Assembly: GCF_029953265.1 (NCBI RefSeq)
Contig: NZ_JASBAO010000001.1
Location: 1,116,001-1,180,000, forward strand
DNA length: 64,000 bases
Origin: Commensalibacter oyaizuii
GTDB lineage: Bacteria > Pseudomonadota > Alphaproteobacteria > Acetobacterales > Acetobacteraceae
Direction: 5' to 3'
Shown here: piece after piece, positions 37,664 to 48,590 of the stretch
Layout: each line of letters opens with the position of its first letter
How positions within the stretch are numbered: the first letter of the stretch is position 1
Program-made: the position numbers and the translations under genes
The notes under the pieces: generated by a model
Seen by the model: only the letters and a program-made list of their open reading frames with translations
Told to the model about the DNA's origin: nothing
Databases searched by the model: none

Positions 37664-39379
37664 ATGTTAACACAACTCTCAATACGTAATGTTGTCTTAA
37701 TAGAAAAGCTCGATTTATTTTTTAATCGTGGATTAACCGTTTTCACAGGCGAAACTGGTGCAGGTAAGTCAATCTTATTGGATAGTTTAGGATTGGCTTT
37801 GGGCGAGCGTGCCAGCACCGCCCTTATTCGCAGCGGTGCCAATCAAGCAAGCGTTACAGCCTGCTTTGAAATTCCAGAAAATCACCCCATTTACCATCAA
37901 CTAAATGAACAAGGGTTAGAAATTTTTGATCCCTCAGAAACAACGTTGGTGATCAGACGAATTATCTCTGCTGATGGACGCTCGCGCGCATATATTAACG
38001 ATCAACCCGTAAGTCTCAATTTCCTAAAAGAGGTCGCCCAATCCTTGGTCGAAATGCAAGGACAACATGAACAAGTTGGATTGATGGACCAAAGAGGACA
38101 TATTAAAATCTTAGATAATTTTGGTGTCTCTAGCCTATTGTTACAAGAAACACAAAAAACCTATCATCAATGGATAAAAAAAACAGCAGAACTTGCAGCG
38201 TTAAAAGCAACTCTTGAAGCAACCGCCCATGAAGAAGAATGGCTAAGAAACGCTGTTGAAGAGTTGAAAAACTTGGCACCTAAAGGCGAAGAGGAGCTAG
38301 AACTAGTACGTCAACGTAAAGAATTACAACAAGATGAACGTCGATTGGAAGCTTTAACATCAGCATTGGCGCAACTATCCCCCCAAGACCGCAGAGCCTT
38401 TCAACCAGCACAAACATTATTAAATGCAAGCAAAGCTTTACAAAAATTATTACCTTCTTCCTTAGAAGAAACGTCTTCATCAAACCCAGCAGATCAATCA
38501 ATTCAAGAAGCGTTAGAAGCAATCATCCGTTCCGAAGAAGCTTTAGCCGAAGCAGAAAGTATTTTGACCCATCTGGTTAATGATATTCAACTAGACCCCC
38601 AATCCTTGGATGAAATCGAGGAAAGACTATTCAGCTTACGTGCTGCTAGCCGTAAATATAACGTAGCCGTAGATGAATTAGCGACCTTATTACAAGAATT
38701 CGAAACACGTTTACTTAATCTTGATTTAGGTAATCATCAAATCCAAGAACTTGAACAACAAGTAGCGACCTGTAGGCAAGAGTTTGAAGAAGCCGCTGAA
38801 AAACTATCTTTGAATCGTCAAAAAGTTGCACATAAACTTCAAACAGCAATTACGAAGGAATTAATACCTTTAAAGCTGGATCGTGCTCAATTCTTCGTAT
38901 CGATAACGCCTTTATCAAATGAAGCTTGGAATCAAAATGGTAAGGATCAAGTCCAGTTTCTAATTGCCGCCAACCCTGGTGTTCCCCCCGCACCTTTAAA
39001 CAAAGCAGCATCAGGGGGTGAGTTATCTCGCTTGTTATTGGCATTAAAGGTTGTAATCAGTAATCAATCAACTTTATCGGCTCTCGTATTTGATGAAATC
39101 GATTCTGGTGTAGGGGGGGCAACAGCAACCGCCATTGGGGAACGGTTGCATCGTGTTGCCCAAAATATTCAGGTTTTTGTTGTTACCCATAGCCCGCAAG
39201 TTGCTGCAAGCGGGGATACGCAGTTAAAAATTATTAAAACCATTGATAATGGGGTTACGCTTACCCATACTAAGGAATTAACATCACAAGAACGCCGCGA
39301 AGAAATAGCCCGCATGCTTGCTGGTAATCATGTAACCGATGCGGCCAGGGCCGCAGCAGATAGTTTATTGCATAGATGA
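37664..39379 (+). CDS. recN: DNA repair protein RecN
   Basis: SMC-like ATPase that acts early in double-strand break repair. The 571 residues show the N-terminal MLTQLSIRNVVLIEKLDL and Walker A GETGAGKS near residue 29, a Q-loop EMQGQHEQ near 130, a long central coiled coil (about 165-370), the ABC signature SGGELSRLLLALK near 447 and Walker B ALVFDEIDSGVGG near 475. Length and motifs are typical. A run of seven G (39113-39119) lies in the Walker B region. It is followed six bases later by ligA. Confidence 0.96.
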   Translation: MLTQLSIRNVVLIEKLDLFFNRGLTVFTGETGAGKSILLDSLGLALGERASTALIRSGANQASVTACFEIPENHPIYHQLNEQGLEIFDPSETTLVIRRIISADGRSRAYINDQPVSLNFLKEVAQSLVEMQGQHEQVGLMDQRGHIKILDNFGVSSLLLQETQKTYHQWIKKTAELAALKATLEATAHEEEWLRNAVEELKNLAPKGEEELELVRQRKELQQDERRLEALTSALAQLSPQDRRAFQPAQTLLNASKALQKLLPSSLEETSSSNPADQSIQEALEAIIRSEEALAEAESILTHLVNDIQLDPQSLDEIEERLFSLRAASRKYNVAVDELATLLQEFETRLLNLDLGNHQIQELEQQVATCRQEFEEAAEKLSLNRQKVAHKLQTAITKELIPLKLDRAQFFVSITPLSNEAWNQNGKDQVQFLIAANPGVPPAPLNKAASGGELSRLLLALKVVISNQSTLSALVFDEIDSGVGGATATAIGERLHRVAQNIQVFVVTHSPQVAASGDTQLKIIKTIDNGVTLTHTKELTSQERREEIARMLAGNHVTDAARAAADSLLHR

Positions 39380-41500
<2,121 letters not shown>

Positions 41501-41513
41501 AGCCAAAATCCAA

Positions 41514-42614
41514 TCAAACGAATCGGGGTAGTATTTCACTTTCAATACGATGTAAAATCGCCTGTCCCGCATTTTGAAATGCTTTTTGACTGTATCGAGA
41601 CTGAATATAGGTCCTGGCATTACTCCCAAATTGTTGGGTTTTTTCTGAATTATTGAAATATTCAATAATAGCTTCACCCAAAGCCTCAGAGGAATGTTGG
41701 TTCAGTAATGTACCAATGGGATTATTTCTAACGCAAAACCGCATTTCGCCAACGTCTGTTGAAATAACAGGCAGTCCTGCTGCCAGAGCTTCGTGTAAGG
41801 CTATACACATTCCTTCGTAAGTTGAAACTTGTATATATAGTTGCAAGTTCTTTAAATAATCCATGACGTTGGTATAGAACCCAACCAATGCAACGTTGGG
41901 TAAATTTAGTTCCTCAATTAGTGATCTTAGTTTAGCTTCCTCTTCCCCTGCTCCTGCGATAGAGAGTTGAATACGCTTGCCGATTTCTGGATATTTTTGA
42001 TTAATATAATGAATACTTCTGATCATCATATCAAAATTTTTAACAGGATGCAGTCTTCCCATACTACCAATATGAAATATTCCTTGCCCGTTCCATGGCT
42101 TGGGATCGGGCAAATGGGTCGGAATCTTGAATAAAGGCCATGTCATAATACGATTGACCGAAACCTTCATGTTATTTTGTAAAAAATCAGCAACCCCATC
42201 GGAATCCGCAATCCATAATTGGCTTAACCGTTGTAAAAGACGTACCATAGGACCTGTGTAAGCTGCAAGATTAGCGCTGTGTTTCCAGCTTATTACAGGA
42301 ATTTTACACAATTTTCCCACAATCTGTCCATCCAATGCACCACGCGATAAAGAGGTCCATAATATATCAGGGGGATCGTTTCTCACAGTTTTTAGTAAAT
42401 TATACGTTGATTTTAAGCGATGATCCCCATTTAGTGACAATAATTGATAAGGCACATTTCTTTTTTCCAGTAAAGCCGCCGTTTCCATATCCCTAGGTAA
42501 ACAAGCCAATACCTTGAACGAATGACCCAGACTGGTAAAAAATTCTGCTAAATCGGGAACTACAAATTCTGCCCCTCCTCCTTCTAAACTGCTGATAACA
42601 TAATAAATTTTCAT
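41514..42614 (-). CDS. Glycosyltransferase family 4 (GT-B fold)
   Basis: A cytoplasmic or membrane-associated glycosyltransferase of 366 residues, probably for surface polysaccharide or LPS. The N-terminal acceptor domain starts KIYYVISSLEGGGAE, a typical glycine-loop. The C-terminal donor domain has IGSMGRLHPVKNFDMMI near 188, VALVGFYTNVMDYLKN near 240, and the EGMCIALHEALAAGLPVISTDVG region near 264, which carries the EX7E pair of GT4 enzymes. Donor and acceptor sugars cannot be inferred. It is a lone gene, convergent with ligA. Confidence 0.88.
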   Translation of the reverse strand: MKIYYVISSLEGGGAEFVVPDLAEFFTSLGHSFKVLACLPRDMETAALLEKRNVPYQLLSLNGDHRLKSTYNLLKTVRNDPPDILWTSLSRGALDGQIVGKLCKIPVISWKHSANLAAYTGPMVRLLQRLSQLWIADSDGVADFLQNNMKVSVNRIMTWPLFKIPTHLPDPKPWNGQGIFHIGSMGRLHPVKNFDMMIRSIHYINQKYPEIGKRIQLSIAGAGEEEAKLRSLIEELNLPNVALVGFYTNVMDYLKNLQLYIQVSTYEGMCIALHEALAAGLPVISTDVGEMRFCVRNNPIGTLLNQHSSEALGEAIIEYFNNSEKTQQFGSNARTYIQSRYSQKAFQNAGQAILHRIESEILPRFV

Positions 42615-42992
42615 TAAAAAGCGCCTGATTACGTTGGGGGTTAAGCTATAAACGTCTTGTATAATGCTTAGTCATATCGCCAAAAATTGCAATTTACAAT
42701 TGATGATCACAAACTTGTAAATAAATCTAAACTCTATTCATCTTTTTATTATTTAGTGAATAGTATCGTAAATATTATGCTCGTGTATACAACCCAAGGT
42801 ATTTATTTTTATTGTACTGATAATTTTTCTACAAATAACGATAAATTTAATCAAAAATTAAATATGCGATCGTTTTTTTCAATAGTTTATATGAAATCTT
42901 TCAACTTGATTAAATGAAACAACACGTTATTGTATTAGAACAGACTAAACAAAATATACCTAACCCTATAAATAAATTAAGGAAATTATGAC
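42615..42992. other. Intergenic region between glycosyltransferase and catalase genes
   Basis: About 380 bases of AT-rich sequence serving as the divergent promoter region of both flanking genes. I see no convincing -35/-10 pair, repeat or RNA gene. A TTG-initiated 76-codon frame at 42687-42917 has no ribosome binding site and a composition like random AT-rich sequence. At 42988 an ATG ACA TGA mini-frame overlaps the catalase start. Confidence 0.5.
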
Positions 42993-44435
42993 ATGAGTAA
43001 AAAAATCTTAACCGGAGCAAACGGTGCACCAGTTGCAGATAATCAAAATGCTCGTACGGCTGGTCCCAGAGGCCCTGTTTTAATTGACGATTTCCATTTA
43101 ATTGAAAAATTGGCGCATTTTAACCGTGAAAATATCCCTGAACGCCGTGTTCATGCTAAGGGTGCAGCAGCCCATGGGAAATTTGTTGTTACAAAAGATA
43201 TTACAAAATATAGTTGTGCCAAATTGTTTAGCCAGGTTGGTAAAGAAACACCTATCTTCGCACGATTTTCAACTGTAGGTGGAGAAAGGGGTTCTGCTGA
43301 TACTGTGCGTGATCCCCGAGGATTTTCATTAAAATTTTATACTGAAGAAGGCAACTGGGATATCGTTGGCAATAACACACCCGTTTTCTTTATCAGAGAT
43401 TCTATTAAATTTCCTGACTTTATACGCACACAAAAAAGAGATCCCAAAAGCAATCTTAAAGATCCAAATATGATGTGGGATTTTTGGTCTCACTCACCAG
43501 AAGCATTACATCAAGTCACAATTTTATTTTCAGACCGTGGCATTCCTGATGGTTTTCGTTTTATGCATGGTTACGGCAGTCATACCTATAGCTTAATTAA
43601 TAAGGACGGGGTCAGAACATGGGTAAAATGGCATTACAGAACACAACAAGGTATTAAAAATCTTGACCCCCAAAAAGCTGATGAATTGGCAGGAACAAAT
43701 CCCGATTACGCCACTCAGGATTTATTTGATGCTATTGAAAAAGGCGATTTCCCAAAATGGGGGGTCTATATTCAAATTATGACTGAAGAACAGGCAAAAC
43801 AATACAAAGAAAATCCGTTTGATGTCACAAAAGTTTGGTCACAAAAAGAATTTCCTTTGCACGAAGTAGGTTATTTCGAGCTAAATCGTAATCCTGAAAA
43901 TTACTTTGCAGAAGTAGAACAGGCAGCTTTTGCCCCCAGCAATGTTATCCCGGGCACAGGTTTATCACCAGATAAAATGTTACAGGGCCGTGTTTTTGCC
44001 TATGCCGATGCGCAACGCTATCGAGTTGGTACCAACTACCAATTGCTGCCAATTAACGCACCTAAATGCCCATATGCTAATTATCAACGTGATGGGGCTA
44101 TGCGCTTTGACAGTAATGGAGGTGGGTCACTTAATTACGAACCTAATAGTGATGAAACTACCCCGAAGCAAACCAATCTAAGAGAACCTTATTTCCCAGC
44201 AGATCTTTCAGGTCCGGCAGGTATATATGATCATCGCGAAGACGGTGATTATTACAGTCAGCCCGCAGCTCTATTTAACTTGATGACCCCTGAGCAAAAG
44301 CAGCTCTTAATCGATAATATTGTAGGTTCCATGCAAGATGTAAAAACAGACGTTGTCAAACGCATGATTGAGCATTTTACCAAGATACATCCTGATTATG
44401 GTCAAGGCATCGCAAAAGGCTTGAAACTTAAATAA
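42993..44435 (+). CDS. katA: Catalase, small-subunit monofunctional haem type
   Basis: Dismutates hydrogen peroxide to water and oxygen, important for an organism with a strongly oxidative metabolism. At 480 residues it is a clade 3 type enzyme. The distal His is in [12 protein letters not shown] near residue 50-60, the distal Asn in [10 protein letters not shown] near 129, and the proximal haem Tyr in [14 protein letters not shown] near 333-346. [10 protein letters not shown] near 371 is also typical. No signal peptide is seen, so it is cytoplasmic. A GGA at 42981 and the start at 42993 give a long spacing. A perfect hairpin terminator follows. Confidence 0.96.
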   Translation: MSKKILTGANGAPVADNQNARTAGPRGPVLIDDFHLIEKLAHFNRENIPERRVHAKGAAAHGKFVVTKDITKYSCAKLFSQVGKETPIFARFSTVGGERGSADTVRDPRGFSLKFYTEEGNWDIVGNNTPVFFIRDSIKFPDFIRTQKRDPKSNLKDPNMMWDFWSHSPEALHQVTILFSDRGIPDGFRFMHGYGSHTYSLINKDGVRTWVKWHYRTQQGIKNLDPQKADELAGTNPDYATQDLFDAIEKGDFPKWGVYIQIMTEEQAKQYKENPFDVTKVWSQKEFPLHEVGYFELNRNPENYFAEVEQAAFAPSNVIPGTGLSPDKMLQGRVFAYADAQRYRVGTNYQLLPINAPKCPYANYQRDGAMRFDSNGGGSLNYEPNSDETTPKQTNLREPYFPADLSGPAGIYDHREDGDYYSQPAALFNLMTPEQKQLLIDNIVGSMQDVKTDVVKRMIEHFTKIHPDYGQGIAKGLKLK

Positions 44436-44448
44436 ATATACTGTCAAG

Positions 44449-44490
44449 GAAAGGTTTTATAACATCTTAAGTATAAAACCTTTCTTTATT
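44449..44490 (+). terminator. Rho-independent terminator after katA
   Basis: A perfect 13-base stem GAAAGGTTTTATA (44449-44461) and TATAAAACCTTTC (44472-44484) with a ten-base loop, followed by TTTATT. It lies 13 bases after the catalase stop. Confidence 0.88.
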
Positions 44491-44671
44491 AGCACCATGC
44501 TTTTTATAGTGAAAGCAAAACTTAATCTTACAACTTGTACGAAAAAACTCAATTATTAAATTTTCTTAAATAACGTAAAAATTACCCAAAGTAAGGCGGT
44601 TTTATTATATACTTACACGCATATACTAAAAAGTATTTTAAAATTGTATAATAAAAAGGATACCACTCATA

Positions 44672-45820
44672 ATGAGTACAACATTTTTCATTCCTCCCGT
44701 TAACGTTATCGGAACAAATGCATTAAGTGATGCTGTCCCTTATATTAAAGGACATGGTTTTAAACATGGATTAATCGTTACTGATTCATTTATGAATAAA
44801 TCTGGTGCTGCTCAACAAGTCTCTGATTTATTAGCAAAAGCTGGTATTAAAACTTCAGTTTACGACGGCACTAATCCAAACCCGACGGTAACTAACGTAA
44901 ATGAAGGATTGAAAATTCTTAAACAAAACCAATGTGATTTTGTTATTTCTCTTGGTGGTGGCTCTCCTCATGACTGTGCAAAAGGAATTGCTCTCCTTGC
45001 AACAAATGGCGGTGAAATTAAAGATTACGAGGGATTGGATAAACCAACCAAACCTCAATTACCTTTAGTCTCTATCAATACAACAGCAGGTACAGCCAGC
45101 GAAATAACCCGCTTCTGTATTATTACCGACGAAGTACGTCATATCAAAATGGCAATCGTTACATCTATGGTGACACCAATTCTTTCTGTTAATGATCCTT
45201 CATTAATGGCTGGGATGCCTCCTGGATTGACTGCTGCAACGGGTATGGATGCTTTAACCCATGCTGTAGAGGCTTATGTCTCAACTGCAGCTTCTCCGAT
45301 TACAGATGCATGTGCGTTAAAAGCGGCAACCTTGATTGCTGAAAACCTACGCACCGCTGTAAAAGATGGTAAAAATATGGTTGCTAGAGAAAATATGGCC
45401 TATGCTCAATTATTGGCTGGCATGGCATTTAACAATGCTTCTCTTGGCTATGTTCATGCGATGGCACATCAATTGGGTGGTTTCTATGGACTTCCTCATG
45501 GGGTTTGTAATGCTGTCTTGTTACCTCATGTTCAAGAATACAATCTACCTAAATGTGCTGGTCGTCTAAAAGATATTGCCAAAGCCATGGGTGTTGATGT
45601 TGATAACATGAATGACGAAGCTGGTGCCAAAGCATGTATCGCTGCTATTCGCTCATTATCAAAAGATGTTAATATTCCAGCAAACTTAACTGAACTTAAG
45701 GTAAAAGCTGAGGATATCCCAACACTGGCTACAAACGCATTAAAAGATGCATGTGCAGTAACCAATCCGCGTTCTGGTAATCAAGCAGAAGTGGAAGCTA
45801 TCTTTAAATCTGCAATGTAA
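44672..45820 (+). CDS. adhB: Iron-containing alcohol dehydrogenase, Zymomonas AdhB-like
   Basis: A group III NAD+-dependent alcohol dehydrogenase of 382 residues that interconverts ethanol and acetaldehyde. The sequence closely follows what I know of Zymomonas mobilis [18 protein letters not shown] near 37, [23 protein letters not shown] near 94, [28 protein letters not shown] near 137, and the metal-binding blocks [14 protein letters not shown] near 192 and [23 protein letters not shown] near 262. The two His-rich blocks supply the Asp and three His iron ligands. It has its own leader and terminator. YiaY/FucO relatives are the alternative, but similarity is greater to AdhB. Confidence 0.9.
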   Translation: MSTTFFIPPVNVIGTNALSDAVPYIKGHGFKHGLIVTDSFMNKSGAAQQVSDLLAKAGIKTSVYDGTNPNPTVTNVNEGLKILKQNQCDFVISLGGGSPHDCAKGIALLATNGGEIKDYEGLDKPTKPQLPLVSINTTAGTASEITRFCIITDEVRHIKMAIVTSMVTPILSVNDPSLMAGMPPGLTAATGMDALTHAVEAYVSTAASPITDACALKAATLIAENLRTAVKDGKNMVARENMAYAQLLAGMAFNNASLGYVHAMAHQLGGFYGLPHGVCNAVLLPHVQEYNLPKCAGRLKDIAKAMGVDVDNMNDEAGAKACIAAIRSLSKDVNIPANLTELKVKAEDIPTLATNALKDACAVTNPRSGNQAEVEAIFKSAM

Positions 45821-45836
45821 TTTGATATCAATTCGT

Positions 45837-45869
45837 AAAACGCCATATGAAAATATGGCGTTTTTTTTG
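45837..45869 (+). terminator. Rho-independent terminator after the alcohol dehydrogenase gene
   Basis: The stem AAAACGCCATAT/ATATGGCGTTTT closes on a GAAA loop and is followed by further T to make an eight-base T run. It lies 16 bases after the stop. Confidence 0.92.
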
Positions 45870-46065
45870 TTCTAAAATAACGAACTATATAATCTACAAC
45901 TTATATAAGTTTTATTAAAATTAGAATATCTGGCTAAATAGCTCTGTAAACAAATTCAACAGATATTCAACTCAACGATAAAAGTATGATCCTACCTAAA
46001 ATTATTCCTACCTTACTGATGCATGAAAATTATTTCAAAGCCAATCACAGCGGTATCAATGGATC
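45870..46065. other. Gene-free spacer between two convergent transcription units
   Basis: Together with its flanking terminators this makes a gap of about 310 bases between the stops of the alcohol dehydrogenase and beta-glucosidase genes. I see no open frame, repeat or RNA gene in it. Confidence 0.5.
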
Positions 46066-46106
46066 CTAAAAAAAAGATTATGACTTTTGACGTCATAATC
46101 TTTTTC
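46066..46106 (-). terminator. Rho-independent terminator after the beta-glucosidase gene
   Basis: On the minus strand the stem AAAGATTATGAC pairs with GTCATAATCTTT, and it is followed by a run of eight T (plus-strand A run at 46068-46075). It lies about 25 bases past the stop of the GH3 gene. Confidence 0.88.
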
Positions 46107-46130
46107 AATTTATGAAATGGATACTGATAA

Positions 46131-48380
46131 TTAGTCAGGAAGATCAATTTTATCTAAATGCATGGTTGTTTTTAACCCTTCATGGGATAAAGCGTCAGGT
46201 CTTACGAAGATCTCATAGTTACCTGGAACAATTTCCCAATCATGCTTTGCAGGCTCGTAATGTGAAAGGCTAGCAGGAAATAATGGAACGTCAAAAGTTT
46301 TAGTTTCACCTGCTTTCAAATCAACTTTTCTAAAGCCAAGTAAACGACTTGGGGAACCATCAGGCATTTTACCGTAAACCTGGATAACGTCAGCACCATC
46401 TCGATTACCAGTGTTTTTAACCGTTACATTTGCAATCATCGTATGTTTGTCAGAAGTAAAATTCTTAACAATGTTTAATTTCTTATATTTAAAAGTTGTG
46501 TAAGATAATCCATAACCAAAGGGGAAAAGAGGGGTTAGTCTTTTTTGCTCATACCACCGATATCCAACATTCGCCCCATCCTCGTTTAAATCTATCGATG
46601 AAACAACTTGATTATCAGAAGAATACTGCGGACGTTTTCCTGGATCTGCGTTAATGATTTTTCCAGCACCTTCAATATAAGGATATGGAACCTGACTTAA
46701 TGCCTTTGGCCACGTTGTGGTCAAACGACCAGACGGGTTAACCCTACCAAATAATATATTAGCAATCGCTGGGCCACCTGCTGTACCTGGGTACCATGCG
46801 GCCAATACAGCATCGACATCATGTAACCAAGGCATTTCCACTGGATTGCCTGTCTCAAGCACAACAACAACAGGTTTACCCGTTTTTGCGACGGCCTCAA
46901 TCGATTTATTTTGGGCGTCAGAAAGCTGTAAATCTGCAGAATCAAAGGCTTCTGCACTCCATTTCGTTGCAAAGACAATGGCCACATCTGATTGCTTTGC
47001 TAAATCAACAGCGGCTTGAATATTCTCGCCCGATGCAAAATTCACTCTCGCTTTTGGGGCCAAAGCTTCAATTGCCTTCATCGGAGAAGAAGGAAAGTAA
47101 GATATGGGACCAGGCCATGTTTTAGGCCCAGTTTTTGAAATAATATTTCCACCTCTTGCAGTAACTTGAGATGATCCACCCCCAGATAAAACGCCTTTGT
47201 CCGCATTACCACCAATAATTGCGATACTTTGAATATTGGGTGATAAAGGCAGTATATTGTGATGGTTTTTCAATAAAACCATTCCGTTTTCTGCAACTTG
47301 TTGCGCAACAGCCTCGTGAGCGGCAACATCCTCTGGCTCAAAAGATTTGGTTGCTGGATGATCGTAAAGGCCACTATGGATCATACTATACAGAATTCGA
47401 TAGGCCATGTTATCCAACCGTCCCTGTGGAACCTCTCCCTTCTTTATAGCAATTTTTAATGGTTTACCAAAATACTCTTTTGCGTCAAATTCAGCAGCAG
47501 ATTCTTGATCTAATCCTGCATTTGCTGCTGCAACAGTACTGTGGGTAGCCCCCCAATCTGTCAAAATATAACCGCGATATCCCCAAGCCTTTTTAGGTAG
47601 TTGTAGTAGATAACTATTTTCACAACTATAAATACCATTAACCTTGTTATAAGCGCACATAATTGCACCAGGCTCGCCCTGTTTTACAGCAATTTCGAAA
47701 GCCAATAAATCGGATTCCCTGCCTGCTCGCTCTCCAATTTTCATATCGACTTTCATTCTATTCGTTTCAACAGCATTAAAAGCAAAATGCTTGACTGTTG
47801 AAAGAACGTGTTGACTTTGTACCCCTTGAATTTGCGCAGCAGCGATATTTCCAGCTAACAAAGGGTCTTCACCCAAATACTCAAAATTACGGCCATTACG
47901 AGGGTCACGAACCAAAACGGTTCCTCCTCCTAATAATACATTAAATCCACGATGAAATGCCTCTTTCCCCATAACCTTGCCTGCTTCATAGGCCAAATCA
48001 GGATCAAATGTTCCTGATAAGATTTGCCCACTGGGCATCCCTGTTGCACCATCGTTTGGTCTGACCTGATTGGGATTTGTAACACCCAAGCCTGCGTCAG
48101 TAATTTGCTGTGCTGGGATACCCAATCTTGGAATACCAGGGACATATCCAGCAGAACCTAGTGCCCCCTCAGGAATCTTGTGATGTTTAGGACCATTTCC
48201 CAGTGCATAGCGACTCATGACTAATTGCAATTTTTCATCTTGCGTCATGGCATTAACAAGTGCTTTGGCACGAACCCCTGGGGGAGATTTAACATCCTTC
48301 CATACAGGTTCCATAGCCAATACTGTGCAAGGTAGAGTTGCGAGAATAGAGGTAGTTAAAAAAAATTGTGATAATTTCAT
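46131..48380 (-). CDS. bglX: Secreted GH3 beta-glucosidase
   Basis: Hydrolyses beta-glucosides such as cellobiose or plant glycosides, probably in the periplasm. A signal peptide is clear (MKLSQFFLTTSILATLPCTVLA, cleavage near residue 22). The GH3 N-terminal domain includes the KHFAFNAVETNR motif near 198 and the nucleophile Asp in YILTDWGATHS near 276. The GH3 C-terminal domain (NGMVLLKNHHNILPL near 370) and a fibronectin III-like domain near 660-740 (DGADVIQVYGK, FRKVDLKAGETK) complete the 749 residues. Its catalytic acid is not assigned here. It lies 210 bases downstream of oprB in the same direction, suggesting linked uptake and hydrolysis. Confidence 0.93.
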   Translation of the reverse strand: MKLSQFFLTTSILATLPCTVLAMEPVWKDVKSPPGVRAKALVNAMTQDEKLQLVMSRYALGNGPKHHKIPEGALGSAGYVPGIPRLGIPAQQITDAGLGVTNPNQVRPNDGATGMPSGQILSGTFDPDLAYEAGKVMGKEAFHRGFNVLLGGGTVLVRDPRNGRNFEYLGEDPLLAGNIAAAQIQGVQSQHVLSTVKHFAFNAVETNRMKVDMKIGERAGRESDLLAFEIAVKQGEPGAIMCAYNKVNGIYSCENSYLLQLPKKAWGYRGYILTDWGATHSTVAAANAGLDQESAAEFDAKEYFGKPLKIAIKKGEVPQGRLDNMAYRILYSMIHSGLYDHPATKSFEPEDVAAHEAVAQQVAENGMVLLKNHHNILPLSPNIQSIAIIGGNADKGVLSGGGSSQVTARGGNIISKTGPKTWPGPISYFPSSPMKAIEALAPKARVNFASGENIQAAVDLAKQSDVAIVFATKWSAEAFDSADLQLSDAQNKSIEAVAKTGKPVVVVLETGNPVEMPWLHDVDAVLAAWYPGTAGGPAIANILFGRVNPSGRLTTTWPKALSQVPYPYIEGAGKIINADPGKRPQYSSDNQVVSSIDLNEDGANVGYRWYEQKRLTPLFPFGYGLSYTTFKYKKLNIVKNFTSDKHTMIANVTVKNTGNRDGADVIQVYGKMPDGSPSRLLGFRKVDLKAGETKTFDVPLFPASLSHYEPAKHDWEIVPGNYEIFVRPDALSHEGLKTTMHLDKIDLPD

Positions 48381-48515
48381 AATATATTGCCTATAAAAAA
48401 TAATACTTAAATACGTTGTTATATGTTAACGCAAATAACTAAAAAATAGTCAATAATATTAACGATCACAATCTCTTTACTAAAATAGCTATTATAAATA
48501 TATGTTATTTAAATA

Positions 48516-48560
48516 TAAAAAAATCCTAATAGATACTCAATAATTAGGTATCTATTAGGA
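48516..48560 (-). terminator. Rho-independent terminator after oprB
   Basis: The inverted repeat TCCTAATAGATAC/GTATCTATTAGGA (48524-48536 and 48548-48560) is followed on the minus strand by seven T. It sits 31 bases after the oprB stop, so bglX probably has its own promoter in the next 140 bases. Confidence 0.88.
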
Positions 48561-48590
48561 TCAATTATTAGTCATTTGATAAACGATTGT

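Noticed and set aside
42687-42917. 76-codon plus-strand frame before the catalase gene
   Set aside because: It starts with TTG, has no ribosome binding site, and its residues (Asn, Tyr, Phe, Lys, Ser) are what random AT-rich DNA would give.
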